From assembly GCA_963678705.1 (NCBI GenBank), contig OY783203.1:26890535-26954534 (forward strand): DNA of 64,000 bases, read 5' to 3'. The notes beneath the pieces are model-generated. The model saw nothing but the letters and a program-made list of their open reading frames with translations, searched no databases and was not told the DNA's origin. The DNA is from Panorpa germanica. Lineage: Eukaryota > Arthropoda > Insecta > Mecoptera > Panorpidae. Of the stretch, positions 1 through 10,407 are shown piece by piece. The number at the start of each line of letters is the position of its first letter. Positions within the stretch are counted from its first letter, which is position 1. A program made the translations under genes and the position numbers.

Positions 1-1084
1 GCGGCCTTAGGAGGTGGCAAGCAGGGGAACCGCCCGGGGCCTCGCATTCTCGCGCAACAACCCAGGTGGAAAAATTCATTACTATATATCTATTTGAATC
101 TCGCGCCTCGCTCTCACTAGAATCACTGCGTATATCTTTTAAAGCATTCGTGTACCTTAGGGTATCATCATTAATTTTTGTCGTCTTCGTGCTTGTAAAC
201 TTTTATAACACTTCCAATATAAAATTTTATTACTCGTCAATTATCATCAAAAATACTTACTTACAATTTACAAATTATACAAAGAACAAGTGCTTCGCAA
301 AGACCTCGCAAAATTCTGCCGCACGGGGCCTCGCAAAGACCTGCGCCCCGGGACCTCGCTATCGCAATCGCTAATGGATTGGATTGTATGTTAATTAGCG
401 ATTGTGTTAAAAATCCAATAATGGAATAAACAACGTCCCTAGAATCAAACCTGTAATCAGCCTATTTAATAAACTCCCGATTTAACAAATATAACACTCT
501 CCAATAGCTTCCTAAGAGTGAAAGACAATAAGCAAATAAATTTCGTGATGTTGGGTGTAATGTTGTGTGCATATGTAGCAGGCGGCAGGCGTAAGCTGTA
601 AAGACAAACAGTAGCGCGCGGCACAATCAACAGCTCAACACATTACTGGCATTACTAGCAGCCTCCGTACTGACAGTAAAACAAACCACTTAAGAACCGT
701 TTAGCTGCGGCACCGATTGGTAATTAGTTAAGTGCTTTGGGGAACAGAGATTTCATCTAACCATTGCATCTAATAGTCTAATAGGATATACATTATGCCT
801 CTGAACTACTTTTAAATGTTTTTAAATAAAAAAAAAAACAAAGCCAAAATATACATATAATCGTTATAATAGGTATGTATAATGTATTAGAGTATACATT
901 TAATTAAGTATATCACCAAATTTACTCGGGCTACTAATTATGTCGTGTAACAAACATTTCCATCAAATTGTAAAGCTGTGAAATATAAAGACTGTCAATT
1001 TTAAATATTCGATTAAATGAAGAATACATGCTCGTTGGTCTTTACATTTATTTTGCTAACGAAAAATGAGTGATAATATTTACA
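1..1084. other. No gene recognised
   Basis: The first kilobase holds no convincing coding exon. The first 370 bases are more GC-rich and repeat a short GGGGCCTCGC-like word several times; this could be the edge of a repeat that continues outside the window. The rest is AT-rich sequence. Confidence 0.6.
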
Positions 1085-1093
1085 CTCAGTGCC

Positions 1094-1742
1094 TAGAGTT
1101 GCCCTTATTTTCAAAGTTAAAATTTTTTTTGCGGCACCCTCCCATTTGGTGCCAATGCCTAAAAAAATGATCTGTGTAAAATTTTAGGTCAATCGGATAA
1201 CGGGAAAACGTGCCCCAAGAGCCTCGAAAATTGAAAAATCACAGATTTTCCTTTTAAAATTCTTATATCTTGAGAAATATTAATTTTATGCAAAAACTTA
1301 TTACGCAAAAGTTGTAGATCTAATAAAAATACATATTTAATCATCTATTACTTTTTCTCGTATAACTTACAATTTTCGAGAAATACGTGAAAATCAGTTA
1401 CTTTAATATAAATCCACGAGAATCGAAAAATTACAAAATCACGATTTTATATAAATTCATTTTACAAAATATTTATTATACACAGAAAAGTGTATAATAA
1501 AATAATATAATTAAATAATATAGTATAATGTATTTAATTATTATTTCGCAAAATAAATTTTTTTTTTTAAAAATGTATGGGATTTTTTAATTTTCCGGGC
1601 TCTTGGGGCACCCTTTCCCATTATCCGATTGATCTTAAATTTTACACCTATTATTTTTTCATGCAATGGAACCAAACTGAGGGGTGCCGCAATAAAAAAT
1701 CTCAAAAATAATTTTCACCAAGAGTAAATAAGGGCCACTCTA
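1094..1742. mobile_element. Mutator-like MITE with 9-bp target duplication
   Basis: This is a 649-bp non-coding element whose first and last roughly 140 bases are inverted copies of each other, with some divergence. It starts TAGAGTTGCCC and ends GGGCCACTCTA. It is flanked on both sides by the exact 9-mer CTCAGTGCC (1085-1093 and 1743-1751), which I read as the target-site duplication. Long terminal inverted repeats with a 9-bp duplication are typical of Mutator-like elements. There is no transposase frame, so it would be non-autonomous. The inverted arms and flanking duplication are seen directly; the superfamily is inferred. Confidence 0.8.
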
Positions 1743-1927
1743 CTCAGTGCCGGTCTCACGCGAACGAAAAAAAAAGTTGTTTCGAAAAGCACTTGTGACT
1801 ATATAATTAATTTTTCTCGGGTGAGACTTTCTATTTTCTAGCTCTCACGTTATTGCACTAGATTTACAAAAAGATAAATTTGAGACTCTAAAGTAGATTT
1901 GACACAAACGCTATGTTATCTGGTGGA

Positions 1928-2311
1928 GTAAGGGCGTCCTGAGGCGACTGATTGCAAACCTTAGCTCCGAATTTGCCCGAACCTAATGAGAATGGAACTG
2001 TGTTGTTAGAGAGAGAACGAACATGTATACGAATGAGAGGAAATACACGGCTCGAACGAAACTAAACTGGTTTTGAGCACGTTTTGAGGGATTATGTTTC
2101 TTGGTCACAGAGAATGCTTGGTTGCATGCTTTGATGGTGAACATCATGAGCAGAGATGTGCACAAACACTATTCAAAAGTATTCAGATACATACATACAT
2201 ACAAATACGACACAATAAAACCCTATTATGCTATTGTTAAAATTTTTATAGAGTCACGAAACACGGCTCGACTAGTTTGCAATCAGTCGCCTCATGTGCG
2301 GAGGGCTTAAG
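1928..2311. repeat. Inverted-repeat (MITE-like) segment
   Basis: A perfect 19-bp inverted repeat occurs at 1941-1959 and 2275-2293 (GAGGCGACTGATTGCAAAC and its complement), extended outward by weaker similarity around TAAGGGCGTCC and the complement of GGAGGGCTTA. The interior contains no coding frame worth noting. It looks like a decayed MITE, but I could not define a target duplication. Confidence 0.45.
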
Positions 2312-3449
2312 TGTTCTGTTTGATAAGAGATCATCCATAAATTACGTCACACAAATTTAATGTTTTTTAATGCTCGTGTCCTTATTGTCACGCCTTGTTA
2401 CACATTGTGAAACCCCTCTCCCCTGTTGTGACGGTTCACATTTCAAAAAGAAATTTTTTATGTAGTCCTATTTTGCTTTTTTAATCTTGTTATTTTTCTT
2501 TTTGTTGGAAAATAAATTTGAGATTAGATGTGATTTTATGAAACTCATGACTCCTCTTTCCACACTGTCACGTCTTGTCACACTTTAGACACTCCCTCCT
2601 TCCCATTTTCATATGACGTGCATAATAAATGAAATGTTACGTAAAAAGTATTAGGTTAAACAAAGTAGAATATGTAATACTTTAATTATTAGCTTGTAGT
2701 AAGCTAGATTATGTGAATATGAAAATAAATAATTAACCTTAAATTAGCTAGTGGCAGGCTAGCACTGCATTACAATACAATTTTCTACTTGGAAAATATA
2801 TTTATTGTTTTGTTACGTTATAGGATAACATTTTAATATAGTTAAAATGTATTTAAACGGCAAAAAACCTGTCCAAACAATGAAGTTATAACCAGTGAGA
2901 TTTGAGCGTTGTATGGTTTCTTTCCTTTCTATACTTGCACTCTTATTTTGGCCGATCTTCTCCCTGCTGCCTTGAAGTCGACGGGCGCCGCGCAGCGCCG
3001 CTGTCTTGTCAGTGTTCGGGCGTCCCAACGTTTTTATTCACATCACATCAACCAGCGTCGGTTTTAGCGGCGGGTACTGGGTACCGGGTACCGGGTACAA
3101 GGTACCAAGCACCAAGTATTTAATTTATGTTTGTTTATACATAACTTTAACGTAAATTGGTTGTTTTGTTTTGAAAGTTGTTGGCATTTCAATAAAAATA
3201 AATGCACAGGCTATGTTTTGCTTTTAAGTAATATTGTTCAAGAATTTAAAACTAAAATAATATGTACATTGTACACTAAGTAACGCAATTAAAACAACAT
3301 TAAAAAATAGCTGAATTTTTAATTTAGTGGTTAACACTGACGCTGGGGAGTAAGGGGGACATTTTAAGGATAGCAAGGTTCATTTAAAAAGCATTCCTTA
3401 AGCTCTGAACGAACGTTATAGTTTAACCATTTATAGAAATTACAAACCC
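2312..3449. other. Gene-free stretch with simple repeats
   Basis: No exon is recognised. At 2330-2350 there is a CATCCATAAATTACGTCAC word which I recall as recurring in insect genomes, probably part of an old transposon. At 3071-3110 a GGGTACC-like heptamer is repeated about four times imperfectly. A short CpG-rich patch lies near 2970-3030; neither strand of it gives a recognisable protein. Confidence 0.4.
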
Positions 3450-3693
3450 AGTAAACAATTTGGTGAAGTGCCCTATTTAGTGACGTTTCTATCACTATTT
3501 CACTTCAATAATAGTTCGCATCAACTTTATCTTCATATTCTGACAGGTGGAGTAATTTCGCCATTTGTAGCCGATAAAGTAGACATTTTATATGAAAAAA
3601 TGTGAGAAACTGAACTATAAATGAACTCTCTAATGACAAAAAAATCATGACGCATCTTCAATATGATGTCAAAGTGACTCCAAAATGTTTACT
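3450..3693. mobile_element. MITE family with AGTAAACA ends, copy 1
   Basis: This is a 244-bp non-coding repeat that starts AGTAAACAATTTGG and ends CCAAAATGTTTACT, so its ends are short imperfect inverted repeats. A second copy, about 80% similar by eye along its whole length, lies inside an IFT46 intron at 11466-11713 in the same orientation. Two dispersed copies with the same ends define a transposed unit; the superfamily is not clear because no target duplication stands out. Confidence 0.65.
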
Positions 3694-4004
3694 GTGAAGT
3701 TACCTCCTTATACTACTTTGGTTTGTTATATTACTTTATTTTGCTTTTATTAATTAGAAAATCAAATTAGGCAATCCCCTTGGTCCAATTTGATTTGCAA
3801 ATTGATTGGTAACGATTAAAATTTGTTGCGCTTATATCTCGTAAACAATAAATTATACAAGCGTGTGTTGAATGGAAGATTTATGTAAGTGATTTAAGTA
3901 GGATTCAACGCTTTTCCTTAAATTATATTCATAACTCTTTTTACCGAAATCCTCCTACTGATTTGGGTAGGTTTGATGCCTCAGATATGTGTCTGGCTTA
4001 CAAC

Positions 4005-4200
4005 ACAGGTTAATAAATGTATTTTTGTTCCAATAGAATCAATTTAACGACACAAATTCAGGTAAAATACAGCGCTGGTTTGAGAATCGAACCTGAAAAC
4101 CCAGCAGTTTCGATGCAACACCTCAACGCTATGCGTCAGAGTGTTGCCTAATATTATATTGGATTGCAAGATGATAACCTACACTCTCACCGGCATATGA
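4005..4200 (-). mobile_element. tRNA-derived SINE-like element
   Basis: Read on the minus strand, this segment has an RNA polymerase III B-box-like word GGTTCGATTCTC (complement of 4082-4093). About 27 bases upstream is an A-box-like TAGCGTTGAGG (complement of 4121-4131), the arrangement of a tRNA-type promoter. A related stretch recurs at 7225-7310 and a weaker one at 45870-45990. The dispersed copies plus the internal promoter argue for a SINE; the exact ends are not determined. Confidence 0.5.
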
Positions 4201-4589
4201 TAAATAAAAATATTATTTATTTATAAACACCCCAACGCATTTACTCCCCTTACACTTTTTCCGATAATAGACAGGCCTCCTAAACGGCTGCAGATATGTC
4301 CTCGCACACATCCCAGTGATTTTACTTTAAATTTCATAAACATTTCATTTTCTATCAATTTTTTCAGTGATTAATATTTGTCATATAAAAATTATGTATA
4401 GTGTAGTGTACTTTAAAAGTATATAAATCAGGGGCAAAGTTAATACCAATCCGCTGCTGCTGTAAACATCCTTTATTTTACAGGATTTTAAAATGACTCT
4501 CTGTATAATTATTCTTAAAATAGTGAAACAATTGAAATAATCCGAGTGTACTGGCAGCCGCATGAACTCTGATCGATACTAAGCAAGCG

Positions 4590-4850
4590 CCGGTCTAAGT
4601 TATTCCACAATTCGTACACGTCCACATATCTGCTGGGTGTTGGAGCAGGAGGGTACAGGGGTGTTGGAGAAGACAACAGAGTGGGGGAACCCAAGATGCG
4701 GGCATCGGCGTCGCTTGTTGTGTAACTAAACCACTGCGAACGATGAACCAGGGGGACCCGACTCCAGCTCCTATCTGCCGCCCCTTACCTACTGCGCCCC
4801 TGTGCTCTGACTCGACGGAAGATGGAGGCGGGATTCGGGTGTACTAAAGA
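4590..4850. other. GC-rich island of unknown nature
   Basis: Clearly more GC-rich than its surroundings. It contains an imperfect direct repeat around GGTGTTGGAG (4635-4670). Several frames stay open for 30-60 codons, but none resembles a protein I know and there is no clear splice context. It might be an unrecognised exon, a promoter or a foreign repeat. Confidence 0.3.
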
Positions 4851-7224
4851 TTTAATAACTGTTTTCGTTTCGTGTATTTTTCCTTTTATTCCACAATTAT
4901 GTATTCTCGTTATTCTAATAATTCTACGTTTATATGTTTTTTTATTTTTTATGTTATTGTTTTTGTTATTTATTAAAATTTAATAGCTGCTCTGATAACA
5001 AAATAATGGGATGTTCTTTTGTTTATTATTTAGTCGCTTTGCAGCTCGACTAACAATCTTAGATTATCAGCAATGAGTCAAGAAAAATATTAGTCTTATC
5101 AAAACGAGTAGATCGTTTCAGAGGAAACAGTTGGAAAATATTTTCTTTAATTGAGTACGCTTCTTACCCCTAAATTTCATAAACATACTGTATGTCCCTT
5201 AAACACAAAACATGGAAATTAAAGTACATTCATTTCATATTTTACTTAATCGAAGCCTACTAAAATTCAATCCAAAAAGGTCTAAATATTTTTATATTCT
5301 AAATAAATATAACCCTTTAATACTAAAGAAGTTGGACCAATGTATAAAAGTTTATATTTCAAAAACTAGTAAAATAGGTAACATTTTTTTGTTTTTAGAA
5401 TTTACGGCGATTTTAACGACAAGGTCATGTTCCCCTGAAATTATTTTATTTTCGTTAAATTTGATTTTTCACTTTTTGCTTTTCTTCTGTATTGTGTGAA
5501 AGCATATTCGTTAGTTCTAAAACTAATGCTGTGTTTTGTTTGTTGAGTTAGATATTGTGGGCAGGTTACTAGTAGATGATGGATTGTTATTTGCGTCTGA
5601 CATTGTTTACACTTAGTAGTAGTAGTGTACTTTACAGACTAAGTAACGATAACCGTGATAACAGAAGATCGTAGCAATCATTTAAGCATTATCGGTGGGT
5701 ATATTTACTTTTTCATCACCAAAATTTGAACTGATACGCCAATTCCATTTATTCACATAATCCAATTCAGCTTGTTTATTACAAAAATAAAAAATTAAAT
5801 TTTTGAGTTTTCTATGTGTGAAAATGTAACGGTCGTTACTATCGAATGACGGATTTATTTATTTCTAGAGGGTTAAAACACAACATATTATAAGTGGAAT
5901 TTTATATAAAACAAAATTGCGAATAATCAACTTGTTATAGTCATACTTTTGTGCAAGTGTGTACATTTTCATCCCACAATTTCCACCCCAGTTTCCCGCC
6001 CGGTTTGTTACTCACAGCCAATCAACGGCGCGGTCCTCTGAGTCCTCCAGGGTACCTAACGGCCCGTTATTATTTAATAATTGAACATCATCTAGAGCCG
6101 GCTTACAGACTCAAACAACTAGCTTCTGTATTCATGGATTCATGCATTTAACACGGGAACACATTTATGACGCCTTGTGGATTCGAGCTGCTACTAGGGT
6201 TGCCACTGTTGGGGCTGCAGGCGCTACTCCTTCAAAATATTTTAAAGGTGAAAATTGTATAATCGACTGGTTAAATAATATATTTGTTTAAAAAAAAATT
6301 ATTGGGGTTTTGAAAACTTTGAAAAATTCAGTGGTTTTATGCTATTTGTGTCTATGAAATTTATAATCTGTGTCAAATCTGGAATGACACTATTAACAAA
6401 GCGCATTCAATAATGCAAATAGGTCACTTTATGTAGAGATGAAATTGCTTCGGCACGAATAGAATGGTGATTTACTTTAGAATTGTTTTTTGAACTTTAT
6501 AAAAATATATTAGGTTACTAGAGTTTACCCCCGTCGTAATTACATTTATTATTTAACTCTATTTTTAATAAATCAATAAAAAATTGACTAAAAAAATATA
6601 TTTTTTTATCAAAATAAAAAATGTTTTCAATTTATGCGTTATTTGACCAACTTCTTTTCAAAATTTGAGATTTTTTTTTTCAATTCGGAAATAAGTTACC
6701 AAGGTTATATACAAAATGTAAACTTTCTAGCACAATTTTTACTCTCGGCAAAAAATGCCCCCGCGCCCCCAAATAAAATTTTGAAATTTTGAATTTTTTT
6801 TTATTAATAATACACTTAATTATTCTAGAATTCAGAATATAAACTTACTCCAAAGTTCTCTACCGGGCCCCCGAATTTCTTCAACCCCCCCCCCCCCCCC
6901 CCCTAAAATTGAATACCTTAATACACATGCAAAATTTCAACTTTCTATCTTTTACGAATTAAAAGTAATACAGCAAAAAAGGCTCACTTTTTTTCCAGTT
7001 TTTCCAAAATTACGGGTACCAGGAAAAATCCGGGGACGCCAAAAGTCTTAGAATTTTTTTCTCTACGAAATAGGCAATTTTCAAAAACATTGACATAGCC
7101 GTTTTCGCGCTGCCATACAAAATTCACTACCAAACATAAGAATATAAGATCATAAATATACATCTGGGACATTATAAATAAGATTTTAGACATCTAGTGC
7201 TCCTCTGCCTAATAAATGTATAAT
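4851..7224. other. Gene-free stretch
   Basis: AT-rich sequence without a recognisable exon. The part at 6840-7080 shares short blocks with 9030-9195 (for example TCTCTACCGGGCCCC-like and TTTTTCTCTACGAAAT words), so both are likely remnants of one older repeat family. Confidence 0.4.
6885..6903. repeat. Poly-C tract (C19)
   Basis: A run of 19 cytosines within AT-rich DNA. Such tracts are length-unstable and the exact count may be a sequencing or assembly value. Confidence 0.9.
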
Positions 7225-7310
7225 TTCACTTTGCCTATAATCAATTTAATAGCCAAGAACCTACACTCAGATAAAATATAGCGCTGATTCGAGAAGCAAA
7301 CTGGATAATG
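7225..7310 (-). mobile_element. SINE-like fragment, second copy
   Basis: Aligns by eye with 4013-4093, sharing blocks such as AATAAATGTAT, ATCAATTTAA and the AAAATA(C/T)AGCGCTG word. The B-box region is degraded here, and the copy stops where the A-box half should begin, so it is a truncated relic. Confidence 0.45.
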
Positions 7311-7558
7311 CTGCATTAATTGTAATTTTCAACACGTAGAAGTAGTAGTAGTTAGTAGCCATGAGGTATGGTGCAGTTTGTTTTATGTATGTATATAAAT
7401 TAGATATTAAACATAAAATAAGGTATCTCAATAATTTAGGATTATTAAATCCACATCAATAACCTATAGAAGTTTTAAAAGCAAATGTAAAATAGAGGCA
7501 CAGTGGACGAGAGCATTTGTGCTTTACGTTAGATTTTCGTTAGATTACGTTAGATTAC

Positions 7559-8155
7559 CACTGGCGTAGCTAGGTATGGGCCAGTCGGTGTGGGCTCATA
7601 CCTAGCACCGGGGCCCTCAAGCTAAGGGGGCCCTCCGAGCCTGACCAGCGAACCTCGTATTGTACTAGCTAAAAATTCTCCCACCTTTGGAATATAAATA
7701 AAATAGGTTGCAACACGATTTTAAGGTAGTACTGTCGGTCAGAGAGTTACCGTTTAATATTTTCTAAAATTTGGCATATTAGTAGATTATAATAGGATAA
7801 CGATCTCGTTAAATTTTAGAAAAACTGCAGAGAACCAGTAAAAATATATTGAACTTTGAATTTTTTAATTTAACATTGAGGCTTATGAGAAATCACAGTT
7901 TTTATTTCATTTTATAAAAAGAACACTTTAGATTTATCGAAGATAGACCATTGTTATGAGGTATGCTGTAATAACCGGTGGCCGTATTCCTGAGTCTTGC
8001 GAACAATGATCGTGATCGAACAGATCTGATTTACATGAATGAAACATTTTATGAATTACTCTTATATATATACGACTTGATAAAACCTAAACAGTTTAGT
8101 TAGGGCCCCAGTTTCTTTTTGCACCGGGGCCTTTGGTTACGTAGCTACGCCAGTG
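7559..8155. mobile_element. hAT-type MITE with 8-bp target duplication
   Basis: This 597-bp non-coding element begins CACTGGCGTAGCTAGG and ends with the near-complement CGTAGCTACGCCAGTG. Inside each end is a CCGGGGCC/GGGCCC-rich block. The flanks are an exact 8-bp duplication TAGATTAC (7551-7558 and 8156-8163). An 8-bp duplication with short inverted ends is the hAT hallmark. No transposase is encoded. Confidence 0.8.
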
Positions 8156-9192
8156 TAGATTACGTATGCTTTACAGCGCCACATTTACTGGGTTTACTTG
8201 TTATCAATATTAGTTTATGATCTTCATTATATTCTTATTAGCTCACGTATTAGGAGGCCATGACACCGTATAATCTATCAACATTATAGAGGAGCTCATT
8301 GGTGATATAACTCAGCATATCGGAGACAAGTCAGCTATAAATAAATAAAAATATATTACACGAATGAGTTTTACCATAAAGTTACGAGCTGAAAAAATAT
8401 TAAATTAAATAAATATATATTACCAATTTTTTTTTTAATTTTACTAATACTAATTTTACCTACTATTATAAAACATTAAGTTATCGCGCCTGATTTGTAC
8501 GCAACACAGTATACATATATAAACAAACACAATTTTAATGGCTAATAATTGTTTGTATTATCTTTTTAATATATTTTAAAATGTTTGAGTATTTGTGTGA
8601 TACAGATACTTGATTCGGTGTACGCTTGTAATAACAACCTTCTAAGTCTTAGATGATTCCGCTTGAAATTAAAATTAATGGCGAAAATTTACGAATAACT
8701 TTCATACATGGGTGGCTGTATAGTCTGGTTCAAAAATCGAATGGAGTTAATATGATATAAAATGATGCGTACAAAGAACCACTACTGTTGCTTGGATAGA
8801 AACGAACAAAAATAAGAGACGCATTACATAAATTATTGTATGAAAGATAGTAAATTTCTTTACACTAATTTATTAACATACTATCGTTTTTTTATTTATA
8901 ATTTTATAATTTTTTTATTCGATTTGTAAATTAAGTTGAGTATATTCACAATCTCTCCGTCCCACCAAATTCATTTATTATAATTTTAATTTAATTTTAT
9001 TAATTAAATACTGAATTCACAATCCAAAATTTGTACTATCTCCAAAGTTCCCTACCGGGCCCCACTAATTTTCTAATTGTACCTTTTATTCAATTATTGC
9101 ATTTCGAAATATGTCCTCATTCAATAATACCGCAACAAATATGCAAAATTTGAACTTGAAGACTTTCAAGTGTAATGATTTTTTCTCTACGA
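8156..9192. other. Gene-free stretch
   Basis: AT-rich, no exon recognised. The last part (9030-9190) resembles 6840-7080 in short blocks and runs directly into a MITE. Confidence 0.4.
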
Positions 9193-9798
9193 AATGGGCT
9201 TGTTGATTGAAATTGATGTTAATAAATGTGTATTGGCGTGTCTATTTTATTAAATATCTAAATATTGACGGAGCTATAGCAATTAAAAGTTTGAATTGTA
9301 GTTTTAGCGCTAGAAATGGTCGGCCATATTTGTATGACGTGAAATGCATTTTAACGTCAGTTATTTGTTGAGTAGGTCAGTGCTGTGGTAATGTTCTGTA
9401 GCTGTTGGTAGTCGAAATAATCAAGTCAAGTCAAAGAATAATAAGTTTTTATTTTATTTAACCCTGCTAAGGCAGACATAATATTGAAATTTTATTGTTC
9501 CTTGACATAACTGTAAATAATATTTGATATTTTGATATATAAATACATATAGCAGAGATTTATGAGCAGTAAGGTAGGTAACCTTACACAAGGATCGTGA
9601 TGTCACATGCACTTGGAATGTGTACTACGTTGAATCCCTTTAATAATTAAAGAGACAAAATGACTTTTTTAATTGTTAATATCTCTTAACATATAAAGAG
9701 TTATTAAAAAATAATTGAACATTTGAGGTTCTAGTAACACACTTTATCAATATATAGTACAATTTTATAAAAATTAAGACATAGGACACAAGCCCATT
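9193..9798 (+). mobile_element. MITE family with AATGGGCTTGTG ends, copy a
   Basis: This copy starts AATGGGCTTGT and ends GGACACAAGCCCATT, inverted versions of one terminal repeat. The interior matches copies at 14024-14584 and 16217-16915 almost base for base. A block of about 30 bases just inside the left end, present in the other copies, is missing here. It lies about 600 bp beyond the 3' end of IFT46. Confidence 0.75.
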
Positions 9799-10407
9799 AT
9801 CTTTATCAAAAGACGGTTGGAAAAGCATCAGAGATTATTAAATATTTGTAACAGTACATATTTGTAATTTGTCAACAGCTTAGTAAAGTATTCTTCATAT
9901 AAAATGTTTTTGAATTAGTTGACAGATGCTATTAATATATTTTGTAAAACTAAATGTTAAATAATAATTTAAATATTAAATGCGCCATCTATGAAACAGT
10001 AGATGTAATTAATAAAGTTAATCGTTAGTTTCATGGATCGCCTGATCTTTATACAACCATATTTACTTTTATTTGTGTATATATATATAGTTGCATGATG
10101 GTCAAAGTTGAAAATAAGATTTTTCACTTTATATTCTTCAAAGTCTATTAACTTTACTTACATCATTTAATGCATAATACATTAACGAATATTTATAGCA
10201 TTCCACTTTTCATTATTAGAAAGATAATTGTGTCAAGAGTAATGTTGCTTTCGAAGGGATCTATATACAATGGTTAGTTTCTTGAATACAAATAAGAAAA
10301 TTCCTACTTTAGGTAAATAATAATAGTTCTATATATTCGTATTATTTTTATAATTACATTTTGAATTTTATAACACTAAAAATAAATGGTTCAAAAATTG
10401 CGTCGGT
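9799..10407. other. IFT46 3' flank
   Basis: AT-rich; contains the 3' untranslated region and flank of IFT46. I did not find a canonical polyadenylation hexamer that clearly stands out on the minus strand. Confidence 0.4.
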
